Positions 33,094 through 41,251 of a stretch of 64,000 nt of DNA are shown here, one piece after another. Position 1 is the first letter of the stretch. Each line of letters starts with the position of its first letter. The DNA is from JAGNXB01 sp942490895 (lineage in GTDB: Bacteria > Bacteroidota > Bacteroidia > Chitinophagales > Saprospiraceae): the NCBI GenBank assembly GCA_942490895.1, contig CALNZC010000066.1, forward strand, positions 178,332 through 242,331, given 5' to 3'. Under the pieces are notes generated by a model. That model saw only the letters and a program-made list of their open reading frames with translations. It had not been told where the DNA came from and did not search any database. A program made the translations under genes and the position numbers.

Positions 33094-34512
33094 TCATGGG
33101 AAAATGCCACGAGAGATGTAGTCATTTGCCACTTTGTTCAGTGCGCTGACAAAGGCCGCTGTCCGCATATCCTGGATCTTCTTCTTGCGCTTATAGATCT
33201 CCCTGATTTGCTGATAAGCTGTGATCATTGTCTCTTCCAGGCCAGAACGTACCAGATCAATTTCATCGGCACCACGAGCAACGAGAGCCTTTTCCCGGTC
33301 GCCCAGTTTCTTACCCGTCATGTTCAGGACCAGTTGAACGATATTGTCATAAGTCTGCTGGTTGAAACGCTTTTCCATGCGACCGAAGCGCATATGACTG
33401 AGGTTCTTCAGCCATTCGAAATAGGAAACGGTCACACCACCTGCGTTCAGGTACATATCTGGAACAACCAGAATGCCTTTGTTGAGCAGAATCTCTTCCG
33501 CATCTGCCGTAATCGGACCATTCGCAGCTTCACCAATGATCTTGGCTTTGATCTTAGCCGCATTGCCGATGTGAATCTGACTTTCCAATGCCGCTGGCAC
33601 CAGGATATCACATTCCAATTCAAGAGCAGAAGTTCGATCTTTCAGTGTTTTCGTACCGGGGAAGCCAAGGATTGACCCTGTTTCCTTTCGATACTTTACC
33701 AGAGCCGCGACATCAATGCCTTTTTCAGCATAGATACTGCCTTCATATTCTGCAATACCGATGACTTTGACGTCTCCTTCTTGCTGGCAAATTGTCCCGG
33801 TGAAGGCACCTACATTCCCCAAGCCCTGGATCACCATTGTTTTTCCAGCCATGCCCGTGGTCAGGCCCAACTTGGCCATATCGTCTTTGAAGTTGCAGGC
33901 TTCCCGCAATCCATAATAGACACCGCGGCCTGTGGCTTCTTCACGACCTCTAATACCGTTCTGATCTACAGGCTTACCAGTAACACAGGCTGCACCGTCG
34001 ATTTCTCCATGATTGAAGCTGAGATACGTATCGAGGATCCAAGCCATTTCACGACTTCCTGTTCCATAGTCAGGAGCAGGAACATCTATGCCCGGGCCAA
34101 TGAAATTCTTTCGAATTAATTCCGCAGCATATCGACGGGTGATCTTTTCCAACTGCCCGGAAGTATACTTCCGAGGGCTGATCTTCACACCTCCTTTGGC
34201 ACCACCAAAGGGTACATCCACGATCGCACACTTATAGGTCATCAATGAGGCCAGGGCCATCACTTCTTCCTGGTTGACATGGATACTGTATCGAATCCCT
34301 CCTTTAGTCGGAAGCCGATGGTGTGAATGTTGAACCCGGTAGGCTTCGATGGTCTGATACTCATTCCCGATTTTAACGGGGAAGCGCATAGAATAGACCG
34401 AATTACACACTTTGATCTGCTCTAACAGACCTTTGTGTAAATCTGTATGTCCGGCAGCTTTATCAAAGTTCTTCTGGACACTTTCGTAAAAACTGATATC
34501 TCCGACTTTCAT
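33094..34512 (-). CDS. Glu/Leu/Phe/Val dehydrogenase (glutamate dehydrogenase)
   Basis: A 472-residue NAD(P)-dependent amino-acid dehydrogenase, most likely glutamate dehydrogenase, which links 2-oxoglutarate and ammonium to glutamate. Motifs: 'RLPTKGGIRYS', the catalytic Lys region 'MTYKCAIVDVPFGGAKGGVK', 'DVPAPDYGTGSREMAWI', 'ATGRGVYYGLRE' and the Rossmann 'MVIQGLGNVGAFTG'. Substrate choice between Glu and branched-chain amino acids is not proven. The ATG overlaps the ccmD stop by 4 bp (ATGA), so it is coupled to the cytochrome c maturation genes. Confidence 0.93.
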   Translation of the reverse strand: MKVGDISFYESVQKNFDKAAGHTDLHKGLLEQIKVCNSVYSMRFPVKIGNEYQTIEAYRVQHSHHRLPTKGGIRYSIHVNQEEVMALASLMTYKCAIVDVPFGGAKGGVKISPRKYTSGQLEKITRRYAAELIRKNFIGPGIDVPAPDYGTGSREMAWILDTYLSFNHGEIDGAACVTGKPVDQNGIRGREEATGRGVYYGLREACNFKDDMAKLGLTTGMAGKTMVIQGLGNVGAFTGTICQQEGDVKVIGIAEYEGSIYAEKGIDVAALVKYRKETGSILGFPGTKTLKDRTSALELECDILVPAALESQIHIGNAAKIKAKIIGEAANGPITADAEEILLNKGILVVPDMYLNAGGVTVSYFEWLKNLSHMRFGRMEKRFNQQTYDNIVQLVLNMTGKKLGDREKALVARGADEIDLVRSGLEETMITAYQQIREIYKRKKKIQDMRTAAFVSALNKVANDYISRGIFP

Positions 34513-34718
34513 GAAGGATTTATTTGATTCTCAATTCGATTAATTCGTCTTTCCATTCTGACCAGTAGCAGAATTATACCCACAAAGATGCTGAGGATTA
34601 CTGCAAAAACCACATATATCTTGCCGGTAGATCGAAAGAAATCTTGTACAGGCGATGCTGCCCAGGAAACTGTTCCGATCAAACAGAAGGCAATACAGGC
34701 CATAATGCGCTTTTCCAT
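34509..34718 (-). CDS. CcmD-like small membrane protein
   Basis: A 69-residue protein starting at 34718 (MEKRIMACIAFCLIG). It has a signal-like first helix, then 'IYVVFAVILSIFVGIILLLV' as membrane segment followed by a charged tail 'RMERRINRIENQI'. Small size, one C-terminal helix with a basic end, and location right after ccmC mark it as CcmD-like, a small subunit linked to haem export. It starts 5 bp after the ccmC stop and overlaps gdh by 4 bp. The longer reading from 34808 overlaps ccmC and is rejected. Confidence 0.7.
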   Translation of the reverse strand: MEKRIMACIAFCLIGTVSWAASPVQDFFRSTGKIYVVFAVILSIFVGIILLLVRMERRINRIENQINPS

Positions 34719-34723
34719 AAGGC

Positions 34724-35788
34724 TTAATGTTGTTTTTCGTTGATACGATGTTGGATCACCTGAAGGCGATAAAGCAATTCCGCCATCCAGAAACCAAGTA
34801 AAGTCCAACCAATGACCGCCGGATAAAACACCATACGCATGATATGGTCCAGGTCTTCGCCCCCCAACGCCGGGTTGCCACCATTGCCGGGATGAAGACT
34901 ATCTGTCATTCGCGGAATGATGAACAATAAAGGTATTAAGGTCAGGAAGGCAAAGATATTGTACGCGGAAGTCACTCGATCGCGTTTGTCCGGATCTTCA
35001 AATGACTGGCCCAATAAAAAATAGGCGAGATAGATCAATGTGGCAATGGCCGCCATATTCTGTTTGACATCCATGCTCCAGAATGCATTCCAGGTGAATT
35101 TTGCCCAGATGGCACCGGTGATCAGTCCCAGCACTCCAAAGAGGAGACCCACCTGATTGAGTGATCTGCTTTTCGCTGCACCCCATGGGTCCGTACCTCG
35201 AATGAAACGAACACTGAAAATCAGGGAAAAGAGGAACAGGAAGATCATCCCAAACCACATCGGGACATGGTAATAGGTATTCCGAATGGTCTCTTCCAGA
35301 ATCCCACGAAAAGGGAACCCGGTAAATGGGTCTTTGTGCAGATTCTCGACAAGGTCTTTACGCCAGTAGGCAAATCCCAGGTCCAAATTCTTTTCTTCCT
35401 GATGAAGAAAGACAGCCGAGGGTTTGACAAACGCCCCGTCTACGGCATTGTCCACTATGACCGCACAATCGACAGTCTGTTCAGGGACAGGGAAATAGGG
35501 TGGAATATGAATGATTGCCGTGATCCGATTGTCATCTATCGCAATAATTGAATCCGCTTTGATCATAAACTCATCGTTGAGTTTCAACCAAACCCGTGTG
35601 TCCGGCGACTGGGTAAACCGGGTATTGTACCCGGTGATCTGCAATGCGACTGAGGTATCAGGACCCAAAGCGGCCGGGGATACTTCCAGAATTCCCGGCT
35701 TCAGGGGAATCAACATTCCCGCGATCAGGGAGTAGGCTACTAGCAGCACTCCCAACAACTTCCAACCATATGTTTTTAAAAACCGCAT
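34724..35788 (-). CDS. ccmC: CcmC/CcsA-type haem handling membrane protein
   Basis: A 354-residue integral membrane protein of cytochrome c biogenesis. After one N-terminal helix comes an extracytoplasmic beta domain of about 130 residues, which ordinary CcmC lacks. Several helices follow, including 'WFGMIFLFLFSLIFSVRFI', 'VGLLFGVLGLITGAIWAK' and the tryptophan-rich haem-binding segment 'WAKFTWNAFWSMDVKQNMA', the equivalent of the WWD motif. Two conserved histidines lie in 'YYHVPMW' and 'LDHIMRMV'. It presents haem to the maturation apparatus. The order ccmB-ccmC-ccmD, with small gaps, supports the call. Confidence 0.87.
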   Translation of the reverse strand: MRFLKTYGWKLLGVLLVAYSLIAGMLIPLKPGILEVSPAALGPDTSVALQITGYNTRFTQSPDTRVWLKLNDEFMIKADSIIAIDDNRITAIIHIPPYFPVPEQTVDCAVIVDNAVDGAFVKPSAVFLHQEEKNLDLGFAYWRKDLVENLHKDPFTGFPFRGILEETIRNTYYHVPMWFGMIFLFLFSLIFSVRFIRGTDPWGAAKSRSLNQVGLLFGVLGLITGAIWAKFTWNAFWSMDVKQNMAAIATLIYLAYFLLGQSFEDPDKRDRVTSAYNIFAFLTLIPLLFIIPRMTDSLHPGNGGNPALGGEDLDHIMRMVFYPAVIGWTLLGFWMAELLYRLQVIQHRINEKQH

Positions 35789-35828
35789 GACCTAAAGAAC
35801 CTTTCCACTCGATAATGTTATCCGAGGC

Positions 35829-36494
35829 TCAATCCCGCCAAATGTAGGTAAATAGGAGGACACCCAACCCGCCGATCATCAAGTCCAAGCCAAAGAGCAT
35901 GAGAAAATCTTCACGGAGCATATTCCAGGTTGTCCCCACCATGAGACTGGCTTTAGTGATTTTCCCAGACAACATAGCTAGTCCAATAACCAGGGGAAAA
36001 CTGATGACCGTACTAAGCGTGGCACTACTTCTGGTCTGACTGCCAATGGCAGCCAGAAAACCGAACAGGAATGCCAATCCCAGGCTCCCCAAGCCCACCC
36101 CTGTCCACAAGTAAAACGGTTGGACGATCGGCCAGCCGTGAAACAGGCCAAGAAGAAGGAGGGACAACAAACCAACCAGCAACAATAAAATCAAGATATA
36201 GAGGGATTTGGCCAGATATACAGCGATCGGATCGGCCAACTGAAAATAATACAATCGTCTTCCGCCCGTTTCTTGTGTATAGCTGAGTACACCGATATTT
36301 ACAGCGGAAAACAAAAGCACGACCCAAAAGACGCCCAACCACACCGGTCCGTCAGGCGAACCAAAAATATAGGACGTCACCATCATGATCACCAGTACAT
36401 ATAGAAACACTCCGCTCAAAGTCCGGCGATTCCGACCTTCCAGTGACCAATACAGGCGCAATAAAGACCAACATTGTGTGATCAATCCATTCAT
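35829..36494 (-). CDS. ccmB: haem exporter subunit CcmB
   Basis: A 221-residue ABC-transporter permease with six likely helices, e.g. 'VFLYVLVIMMVTSYIFG', 'WLGVFWVVLLFSAVNIGVLS', 'LAKSLYILILLLLVGLLSLLLL' (in pieces) and 'LGLAFLFGFLAAIGSQTRSS'. 'TQETGGRRLYYFQLADPIAVY' precedes the third helix, as in CcmB. It starts at the ATG at 36494; the TTG at 36503 overlaps the -7 box and is rejected. A ccmA ATPase gene is not in this window. The TAcCTTTG box ends 6 bp before the ATG, so the mRNA may be leaderless. Confidence 0.87.
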   Translation of the reverse strand: MNGLITQCWSLLRLYWSLEGRNRRTLSGVFLYVLVIMMVTSYIFGSPDGPVWLGVFWVVLLFSAVNIGVLSYTQETGGRRLYYFQLADPIAVYLAKSLYILILLLLVGLLSLLLLGLFHGWPIVQPFYLWTGVGLGSLGLAFLFGFLAAIGSQTRSSATLSTVISFPLVIGLAMLSGKITKASLMVGTTWNMLREDFLMLFGLDLMIGGLGVLLFTYIWRD

Positions 36495-36500
36495 CGGGGG

Positions 36501-36508
36501 CAAAGGTA
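36501..36508 (-). promoter_or_regulatory. -7 box TACCTTTG of the ccmB operon
   Basis: Read on the minus strand, TACCTTTG is followed by six bases and then the ccmB ATG. With a normal -7 to +1 distance, transcription would begin at or next to the start codon. It would drive ccmB-ccmC-ccmD-gdh. Confidence 0.6.
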
Positions 36509-36569
36509 GGCCAAAATCATTTCGACGAACAGAATGACAAAAGGGTAACCAGTCCTTTTCCTAAACATA

Positions 36570-36577
36570 TACCTTTG
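36570..36577 (+). promoter_or_regulatory. -7 box TACCTTTG of the amidase gene
   Basis: TACCTTTG lies 5 bp upstream of the GTG start (36582) of the amidase gene, again placing transcription start almost at the start codon. Divergent from the ccmB box; the two boxes are 61 bp apart in a 87-bp intergenic region. Confidence 0.6.
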
Positions 36578-36581
36578 TATC

Positions 36582-37778
36582 GTGCGTCTAACCGTTCTAC
36601 TCCCCTTCCTCCTCTTCGCGGCTCTGTTGTCAGCACAGCAAGAGACCAGTTATCTCGTCACTCGTGCAGAACGCGGAGATGGCGTACTCGCCCTGCTTCG
36701 ACGTTTCGACCTGGAGGCTTACTCATGCAATGTAGAGGAGTTTTACAAGCTCAATCAGATGGAGAAAACGGATGGCCTTCTCCAGGGGAAGGATTATCTA
36801 TTGCCGATTCGGCGATTTGAGTACAATGGCCGGAGCATTCGATCTACTATCGGGATTACCGATTTCGATCTGGCTGTTCAGATCCAGCAATACAACCGGG
36901 ATGCTCAGGCAAAAGGGAAGCGTTCTGATGCTTATGAAAAGGACAAGGATCTGTGGCTGCCCTTCCATTTTCTCAATTGCTTGACCGAAATTCTGGAAAC
37001 CAAAGTGGAGACGACTCTGGATACAGAAGTCTCCCGTGAAGATGGTTATGCCATTTTCGGGCCGGCTCACAGTAAAATCGAGAAAAAAAGCAACGAACTG
37101 GATGGCCAGGTGATCTACATCATCAGTGGTCATGGGGGACCCGATCCTGGAGCCATCGGAAAACGCAGCAGCCATACTTTGTGCGAAGACGAGTATGCAT
37201 ATGATGTCTGTCTGCGGCTGACGCGTCAGCTGATTCAACGTGGCGCACTGGTGTATATGATCGTCCGAGATGATTCGGATGGGATTCGCGATGACGCTTT
37301 TCTTCCTTGCGACACTGATGAAACGGTGCTGGGAAATCAAGTCATCCCCCTGAATCAAAAAGAACGCTTGTACCAACGGACAGCCACCGTCAACCGCTTT
37401 TATGAAAAGCATAAAAAGCAGGGGGTTCGATCACAGACGACCGTGGAGATCCATGTGGATTCCAACAATCGTGGATTGCGGCGAGATGTGTTCTTCTATC
37501 ATTTGCGGGGAAGTAAGGGCGGCAAGGCGATCGCTGAGGAATTACACCGGACATTCAAGGAAAAGTACGGCATCCACCAAAGCAGTCGGGATTACCATGG
37601 AACGGTCACCTCCCGGGATCTCTATACGCTTCGTGAAACCAGTCCCCAAGCCGTCTATATCGAACTGGCCAATATTCGCAATCCGGAAGATCAGCGGCGA
37701 TTGGTGATCACCGATAATCGGGAAGCGCTGGCGAAGTGGCTGGCGGAGGGACTGTCCACCGCCCTTCTGGCACCCTAA
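36582..37778 (+). CDS. N-acetylmuramoyl-L-alanine amidase (Amidase_3)
   Basis: A 398-residue exported peptidoglycan hydrolase that cuts the amide between MurNAc and L-Ala. A signal peptide ('LTVLLPFLLFAALLSAQ') is followed by about 150 residues with LysM-like or linker character. The catalytic domain (about 185-398) has zinc ligands in 'IISGHGGPDPGAIGK' (His), 'LCEDEYAYDVC' (Glu) and 'TVEIHVDSN' (His), with the catalytic Glu in 'VYIELANIRNPED'. The start codon is GTG at 36582, required to keep the signal peptide. The gene is divergent from ccmB and convergent with mqnA, 4 bp apart. Confidence 0.92.
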   Translation: MRLTVLLPFLLFAALLSAQQETSYLVTRAERGDGVLALLRRFDLEAYSCNVEEFYKLNQMEKTDGLLQGKDYLLPIRRFEYNGRSIRSTIGITDFDLAVQIQQYNRDAQAKGKRSDAYEKDKDLWLPFHFLNCLTEILETKVETTLDTEVSREDGYAIFGPAHSKIEKKSNELDGQVIYIISGHGGPDPGAIGKRSSHTLCEDEYAYDVCLRLTRQLIQRGALVYMIVRDDSDGIRDDAFLPCDTDETVLGNQVIPLNQKERLYQRTATVNRFYEKHKKQGVRSQTTVEIHVDSNNRGLRRDVFFYHLRGSKGGKAIAEELHRTFKEKYGIHQSSRDYHGTVTSRDLYTLRETSPQAVYIELANIRNPEDQRRLVITDNREALAKWLAEGLSTALLAP

Positions 37779-37782
37779 TAGT

Positions 37783-38532
37783 TCAGTCGAGTTTCCGGGC
37801 GAGCTCGAAGAAATGCTCCATCCCTTGGAGAAGAGACAGGTCTAAACGATACCGAATATTTCGCTGGTAATAATGGGCCAGATCGAAGGCAGGGTATTGT
37901 GACTGTTCCTTTGCAGCGATCTGTGGAATCTGCTCCAATCCAGCTCCAAATGCGTGATCCAGTGCCGATTCAAGGTTGACGTCTACCGGTATGAGTGACG
38001 CCCAGACAGCAAACACAAATGGCATTCCGGTCAACGATTTCCAGGCAGATCCCAGGTCATAACAAAAGGGATAGGTTTCCCTGGCGGTAATGGCCCGATC
38101 TCCAATGATCAGCCCACCTGTGGTTCCGGTTATTTCTGTTTCAAATCCTGGCTGCGCGGCGAGCACCTCAAGAGTGACCTTCCAGTGATCCGCCAAGAGA
38201 ATGCGGGCAAGTAAAACGGATGTGCGTGACTGGTAATCCAGATAAACGCGATCCCATTCTTCAATGGGAGTATGTCCAAAGAGGCAAACGGTGGCCACGG
38301 GTCCGTCACAGCCTATTCCATATTGGCTGACTCTGTGCCATTTCGCCAAGTGGATCAGTGCTCCTACCGGGATCAATCCGATATTGGCATCACCGGCAAA
38401 AAAGGTCTTGGCACAATCTGCAGGATGCGCCAATATCAAATCCACCTTCTCCTCCATTTGGGAACGCAACCCTGCCAGCAATGGGAGGGTATTCAGATAG
38501 TTGACCAGAACCAGCCTGTGCTGTCTACTCAT
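37783..38532 (-). CDS. mqnA: chorismate dehydratase MqnA
   Basis: A 249-residue enzyme that dehydrates chorismate to 3-[(1-carboxyvinyl)oxy]benzoate, the first step of the futalosine route to menaquinone. It is of the periplasmic-binding-protein fold and lacks a signal peptide, as expected for this cytoplasmic family: 'LVLVNYLNTLPLLAGL', 'LILAHPADCAKTFFAG', 'IGLIPVGALIHL', 'VYLDYQSRTSVLLARIL', 'LIIGDRAITA' and 'YDLGSAWKSLTGMPFVFAVW'. The start at 38532 (MSRQHRLV) is used; the longer reading lies inside the preceding gene. It overlaps the histidine phosphatase gene by 8 bp and is in one operon with mqnE. Confidence 0.93.
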   Translation of the reverse strand: MSRQHRLVLVNYLNTLPLLAGLRSQMEEKVDLILAHPADCAKTFFAGDANIGLIPVGALIHLAKWHRVSQYGIGCDGPVATVCLFGHTPIEEWDRVYLDYQSRTSVLLARILLADHWKVTLEVLAAQPGFETEITGTTGGLIIGDRAITARETYPFCYDLGSAWKSLTGMPFVFAVWASLIPVDVNLESALDHAFGAGLEQIPQIAAKEQSQYPAFDLAHYYQRNIRYRLDLSLLQGMEHFFELARKLD

Positions 38533-39139
38533 ACTGTAAATGTCTGGTGTCGTTGTGTTGATGGATATGAAAATTCTGGCCATCCCAGCTGACATGATAC
38601 AGTCCGGTATTGGCATGCGATACGGTTTCCATGGCGGCTACCGGAGCCTTCTGAATCCGAGAGATCATGCATCGTAGTGCCCGGCCATGGGTGCAAACAA
38701 GAATGTGTCGTTCCTGTCTGGTTTTCAGCTCCTCGAGAAAAGTATCGATACGCATGATCATTTCACCCGCACTCTCTCCGTTCTTCAATCGTGCGGTCAG
38801 ATCTCCTTGCGCCCATGCTTCGATCATCTGTTCGTAAGCAATGATCATATTCGGCCGACTGGGTTGACCCTCATGATCCCCCCAGGAAATCTCATTGATC
38901 TCGGCACGTTGAACCCAGGGTAATGGCTTCTCGATAAAGGATTGTACCGTTTCCTGGGAACGCTTTAAACGCGAAGTGATCACCAAATCGAAAGGTACTT
39001 CCTGATAGTATGTATGAAATGCACGTGCCTGATCCCTGCCAGTATCATTGAGGGAGGGATCAACACCGCATCCCTGGACAATCCCCAGGCGATTGAGCTC
39101 AGTCTCACCGTGACGAATAATAAAGATCTCTTTCTGCAT
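38525..39139 (-). CDS. histidine phosphatase family protein
   Basis: A 204-residue phosphoglycerate-mutase-like phosphatase. The phospho-accepting His is in 'IIRHGETELNRLG' and the second His in 'ILVCTHGRALRCMI'; Arg and Glu partners are in 'VITSRLKRSQETVQ' and 'INEISWGDHEGQ'. The family removes phosphate from small molecules. It is fused by overlaps into the mqnE-mqnA operon (one base with mqnE, 8 bp with mqnA), so a link with menaquinone synthesis is suggested, although no known futalosine step needs a phosphatase. Confidence 0.9.
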   Translation of the reverse strand: MQKEIFIIRHGETELNRLGIVQGCGVDPSLNDTGRDQARAFHTYYQEVPFDLVITSRLKRSQETVQSFIEKPLPWVQRAEINEISWGDHEGQPSRPNMIIAYEQMIEAWAQGDLTARLKNGESAGEMIMRIDTFLEELKTRQERHILVCTHGRALRCMISRIQKAPVAAMETVSHANTGLYHVSWDGQNFHIHQHNDTRHLQYE

Positions 39140-40344
39140 CAGGATGGGACAACTGGAAGGGCCGTATATCCACGATATACCACTTCGTCAGCAAAAACAT
39201 GATCTGTATAGTCCTCTATGACCTGATATAAGGTATCCCGCTCTATGGGTTGTCGATTGACGGCTTTGATCAACTGAACAAGATCTTGAGTAGAGAGAGC
39301 CGGGTTCTGTTCTTCCGAGCCCGCCATCGAATAAATCTTTGTGGTATCATCAATGGTCCCATCGATGTCATCCACACCAAAGGCCAGAGACATTTGCGCT
39401 ACCGTCCGACCGATCATAGGCCAATAGGCCTTGATATGGTCAAAGTTGTCCAGATAGATCCGACTAATGGCATAATTGCGCAGATCCTCCACGGTGGTGA
39501 CCTCCGGAATATGCGACATCTGATTTTCCTGATTCCTGAATTTGAGGGGAATGAACGTTTGAAATCCACCCGTCTCATCTTGTAAGTCCCTCAATAGCGA
39601 CATATGATGTACCCGATGAGCGTATGTCTCAATATGCCCATAGAGAATGGTGGCATTACTGCGCTTGCCCAACTGGTGCCACACTTTGTGAATATCCAGC
39701 CATTGTTCTCCGGTACATTTGTCGGAAGCAATCTCTTTTCTGATCTCCGGGTGAAAAATCTCGGCACCACCTCCGGGCATAGAATCCAGACCAGCTTCAA
39801 TCAACTGTTTGAATCCCTCCTCATAGGAGACTTTGCCCTTTTTGAAGATGTAATAATATTCAACTGGTGTCAGCCCTTTGATATGCAGATCAGGGCGATG
39901 GGCTCTGATCTTGCTAAAAAGCTCCGTATAGAAGGCCAGATTGTATTGGGGCATGACTCCGCCGACAATATGCACCTCTGTCACGGGCTGGCCATCATAG
40001 GCTTTGACCATGTCCATCATATCATCCATGGAGTACTCCCATCCGTCTTCCCTCTGCTTGATCAGCCTGGAGTAGGAACAAAAATTACAGGTGTAGATGC
40101 AGACGTTGGTCGGTTCAATATGGAAGTTCCGGTTGAAATATGTCCGGGCACCATGCTTTCGCTCCCGGATGTGGTTGGCCAAAGCTCCGAGAAAGCCGAG
40201 CTCTCCCTTTTCAAACAGGACTTGACAGTCCGTATCAGAGATTCGTTGATCAGCGGCAACTTTGCTCGCGATGGACAATAATTGAGCATCCAATGATTTG
40301 TCAGAAAGGATGGCTTGGAGGGAGGATGGGTGTTGCATAGTCAT
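39139..40344 (-). CDS. mqnE: aminodeoxyfutalosine synthase MqnE
   Basis: A 401-residue radical-SAM enzyme joining the MqnA product with SAM to form aminodeoxyfutalosine. The [4Fe-4S] cluster ligands are in 'CIYTCNFCSYSR' (CxxxCxxC), preceded by 'FNRNFHIEPTNV'. Other motifs are 'EVHIVGGVMPQYNLAFY', 'LPGGGAEIFHPEIR'-like 'SMPGGGAEIFHPEIRKEI', 'ILYGHIETYAHRVHHM' and 'FQTFIPLKF'. The C-terminal 'TTKIYSMAGSEEQ' and 'QPIERDTLYQVIE' distinguish MqnE from MqnC. A TACTTTTG promoter box lies upstream. It is the first gene of an operon with a phosphatase and mqnA. Confidence 0.9.
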   Translation of the reverse strand: MTMQHPSSLQAILSDKSLDAQLLSIASKVAADQRISDTDCQVLFEKGELGFLGALANHIRERKHGARTYFNRNFHIEPTNVCIYTCNFCSYSRLIKQREDGWEYSMDDMMDMVKAYDGQPVTEVHIVGGVMPQYNLAFYTELFSKIRAHRPDLHIKGLTPVEYYYIFKKGKVSYEEGFKQLIEAGLDSMPGGGAEIFHPEIRKEIASDKCTGEQWLDIHKVWHQLGKRSNATILYGHIETYAHRVHHMSLLRDLQDETGGFQTFIPLKFRNQENQMSHIPEVTTVEDLRNYAISRIYLDNFDHIKAYWPMIGRTVAQMSLAFGVDDIDGTIDDTTKIYSMAGSEEQNPALSTQDLVQLIKAVNRQPIERDTLYQVIEDYTDHVFADEVVYRGYTALPVVPS

Positions 40345-40353
40345 AACGAGTGA

Positions 40354-40361
40354 CAAAAGTA
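40354..40361 (-). promoter_or_regulatory. -7 box TACTTTTG of the mqn operon
   Basis: Read on the minus strand, TACTTTTG fits TAnnTTTG and lies 9 bp before the ATG at 40344 (15 bp before the alternative ATG at 40338). The leader would be only a few bases. Confidence 0.5.
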
Positions 40362-40468
40362 ACAACTCTCTGGCTGTCCGGTTCGCGGTGGCCGGAGAAA
40401 ACCCTCGGTCCGGGTGAGATAAACCGTAAAGAGAAAATGAATTCCTTACTTTGCGGAAAACCTGACAA

Positions 40469-41251
40469 ATGGAGTTGCCGATCTATGTTGTTGATGCATT
40501 TGCTACCGGTCGTTTTTCCGGCAACCCGGCCGCTGTCATTCCGGTATTGGAATGGCCAGAAGACCGGTTGATGCAACAGATCGCCCAGGAAAACAATCAG
40601 GCGGAAACAGCCTTCATATTGTCCATCAAAGGAGCCTATCATATCCGATGGTTCACTCCAACCATTGAAGTCAATTTGTGTGGCCATGCCACTATGGCCA
40701 GTGCACATGTCCTCCGACATCACTTGAAGGTGGAAGAATCCCGGATTCGATTTTGGTCGAGAAGTGGATGGTTGCACGTCGATTGCATGGAAGATGGTTA
40801 TGCTCTGGATCTACCGGCAGATGAACTCAAAGCGTTTGACATCCCTCCGTTTATGTTTGATGCTTTGGGGGTAGATGTTCTCGAATTCTGGAAAGGAAGG
40901 GATGACTTTTTGGCTTTGATTGAGGATAGTGACACATTGCGCCAACTCAATCCCGATTACACCCTGATCGGACGCTTGAAAGGCAGAGGCTTGATTGTGA
41001 CAGCCGCTGATGATCAGTATGATTTTATCAGCCGTTGCTTTTATCCTCAGAGCGGTATACAAGAGGATCCCGCTACGGGCTCCGCTCACACTACGCTGAC
41101 ACGTTTCTGGTCCCTGCGAACTGGAAGAGAACAATTATCCGCCTTCCAGGCATCTCCCAGAGGGGCATCCATCCAATGTACACTCGATAAAGACAGAGTC
41201 ATTCTAAAAGGCGAATGTTATACCTATCTACAAGGCGAAATCACTTTATGA
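40469..41251 (+). CDS. PhzF family isomerase-like protein
   Basis: A 260-residue protein of the PhzF phenazine-biosynthesis-like family with diaminopimelate-epimerase fold. Motifs: 'YVVDAFATGRFSGNPAAV', the catalytic Glu in 'ENNQAETAFIL', 'IRWFTPTIEVNLCGHATMAS' and 'GIQEDPATGSAHTTLTRFW'. No phenazine genes are nearby, so it is a stand-alone member that may act as an isomerase or epimerase on an unknown small molecule. A TTACTTTG box is 15 bp before the ATG. The stop overlaps the next gene by 4 bp. Confidence 0.92.
   Translation: MELPIYVVDAFATGRFSGNPAAVIPVLEWPEDRLMQQIAQENNQAETAFILSIKGAYHIRWFTPTIEVNLCGHATMASAHVLRHHLKVEESRIRFWSRSGWLHVDCMEDGYALDLPADELKAFDIPPFMFDALGVDVLEFWKGRDDFLALIEDSDTLRQLNPDYTLIGRLKGRGLIVTAADDQYDFISRCFYPQSGIQEDPATGSAHTTLTRFWSLRTGREQLSAFQASPRGASIQCTLDKDRVILKGECYTYLQGEITL

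Noticed and set aside
36798..37412. Minus-strand frame of 204 residues
   Set aside because: Antisense to the amidase gene, which has a signal peptide and zinc ligands.
39604..40281. Plus-strand frame of 225 residues
   Set aside because: It is antisense to mqnE, whose radical-SAM motifs and operon structure are clear.
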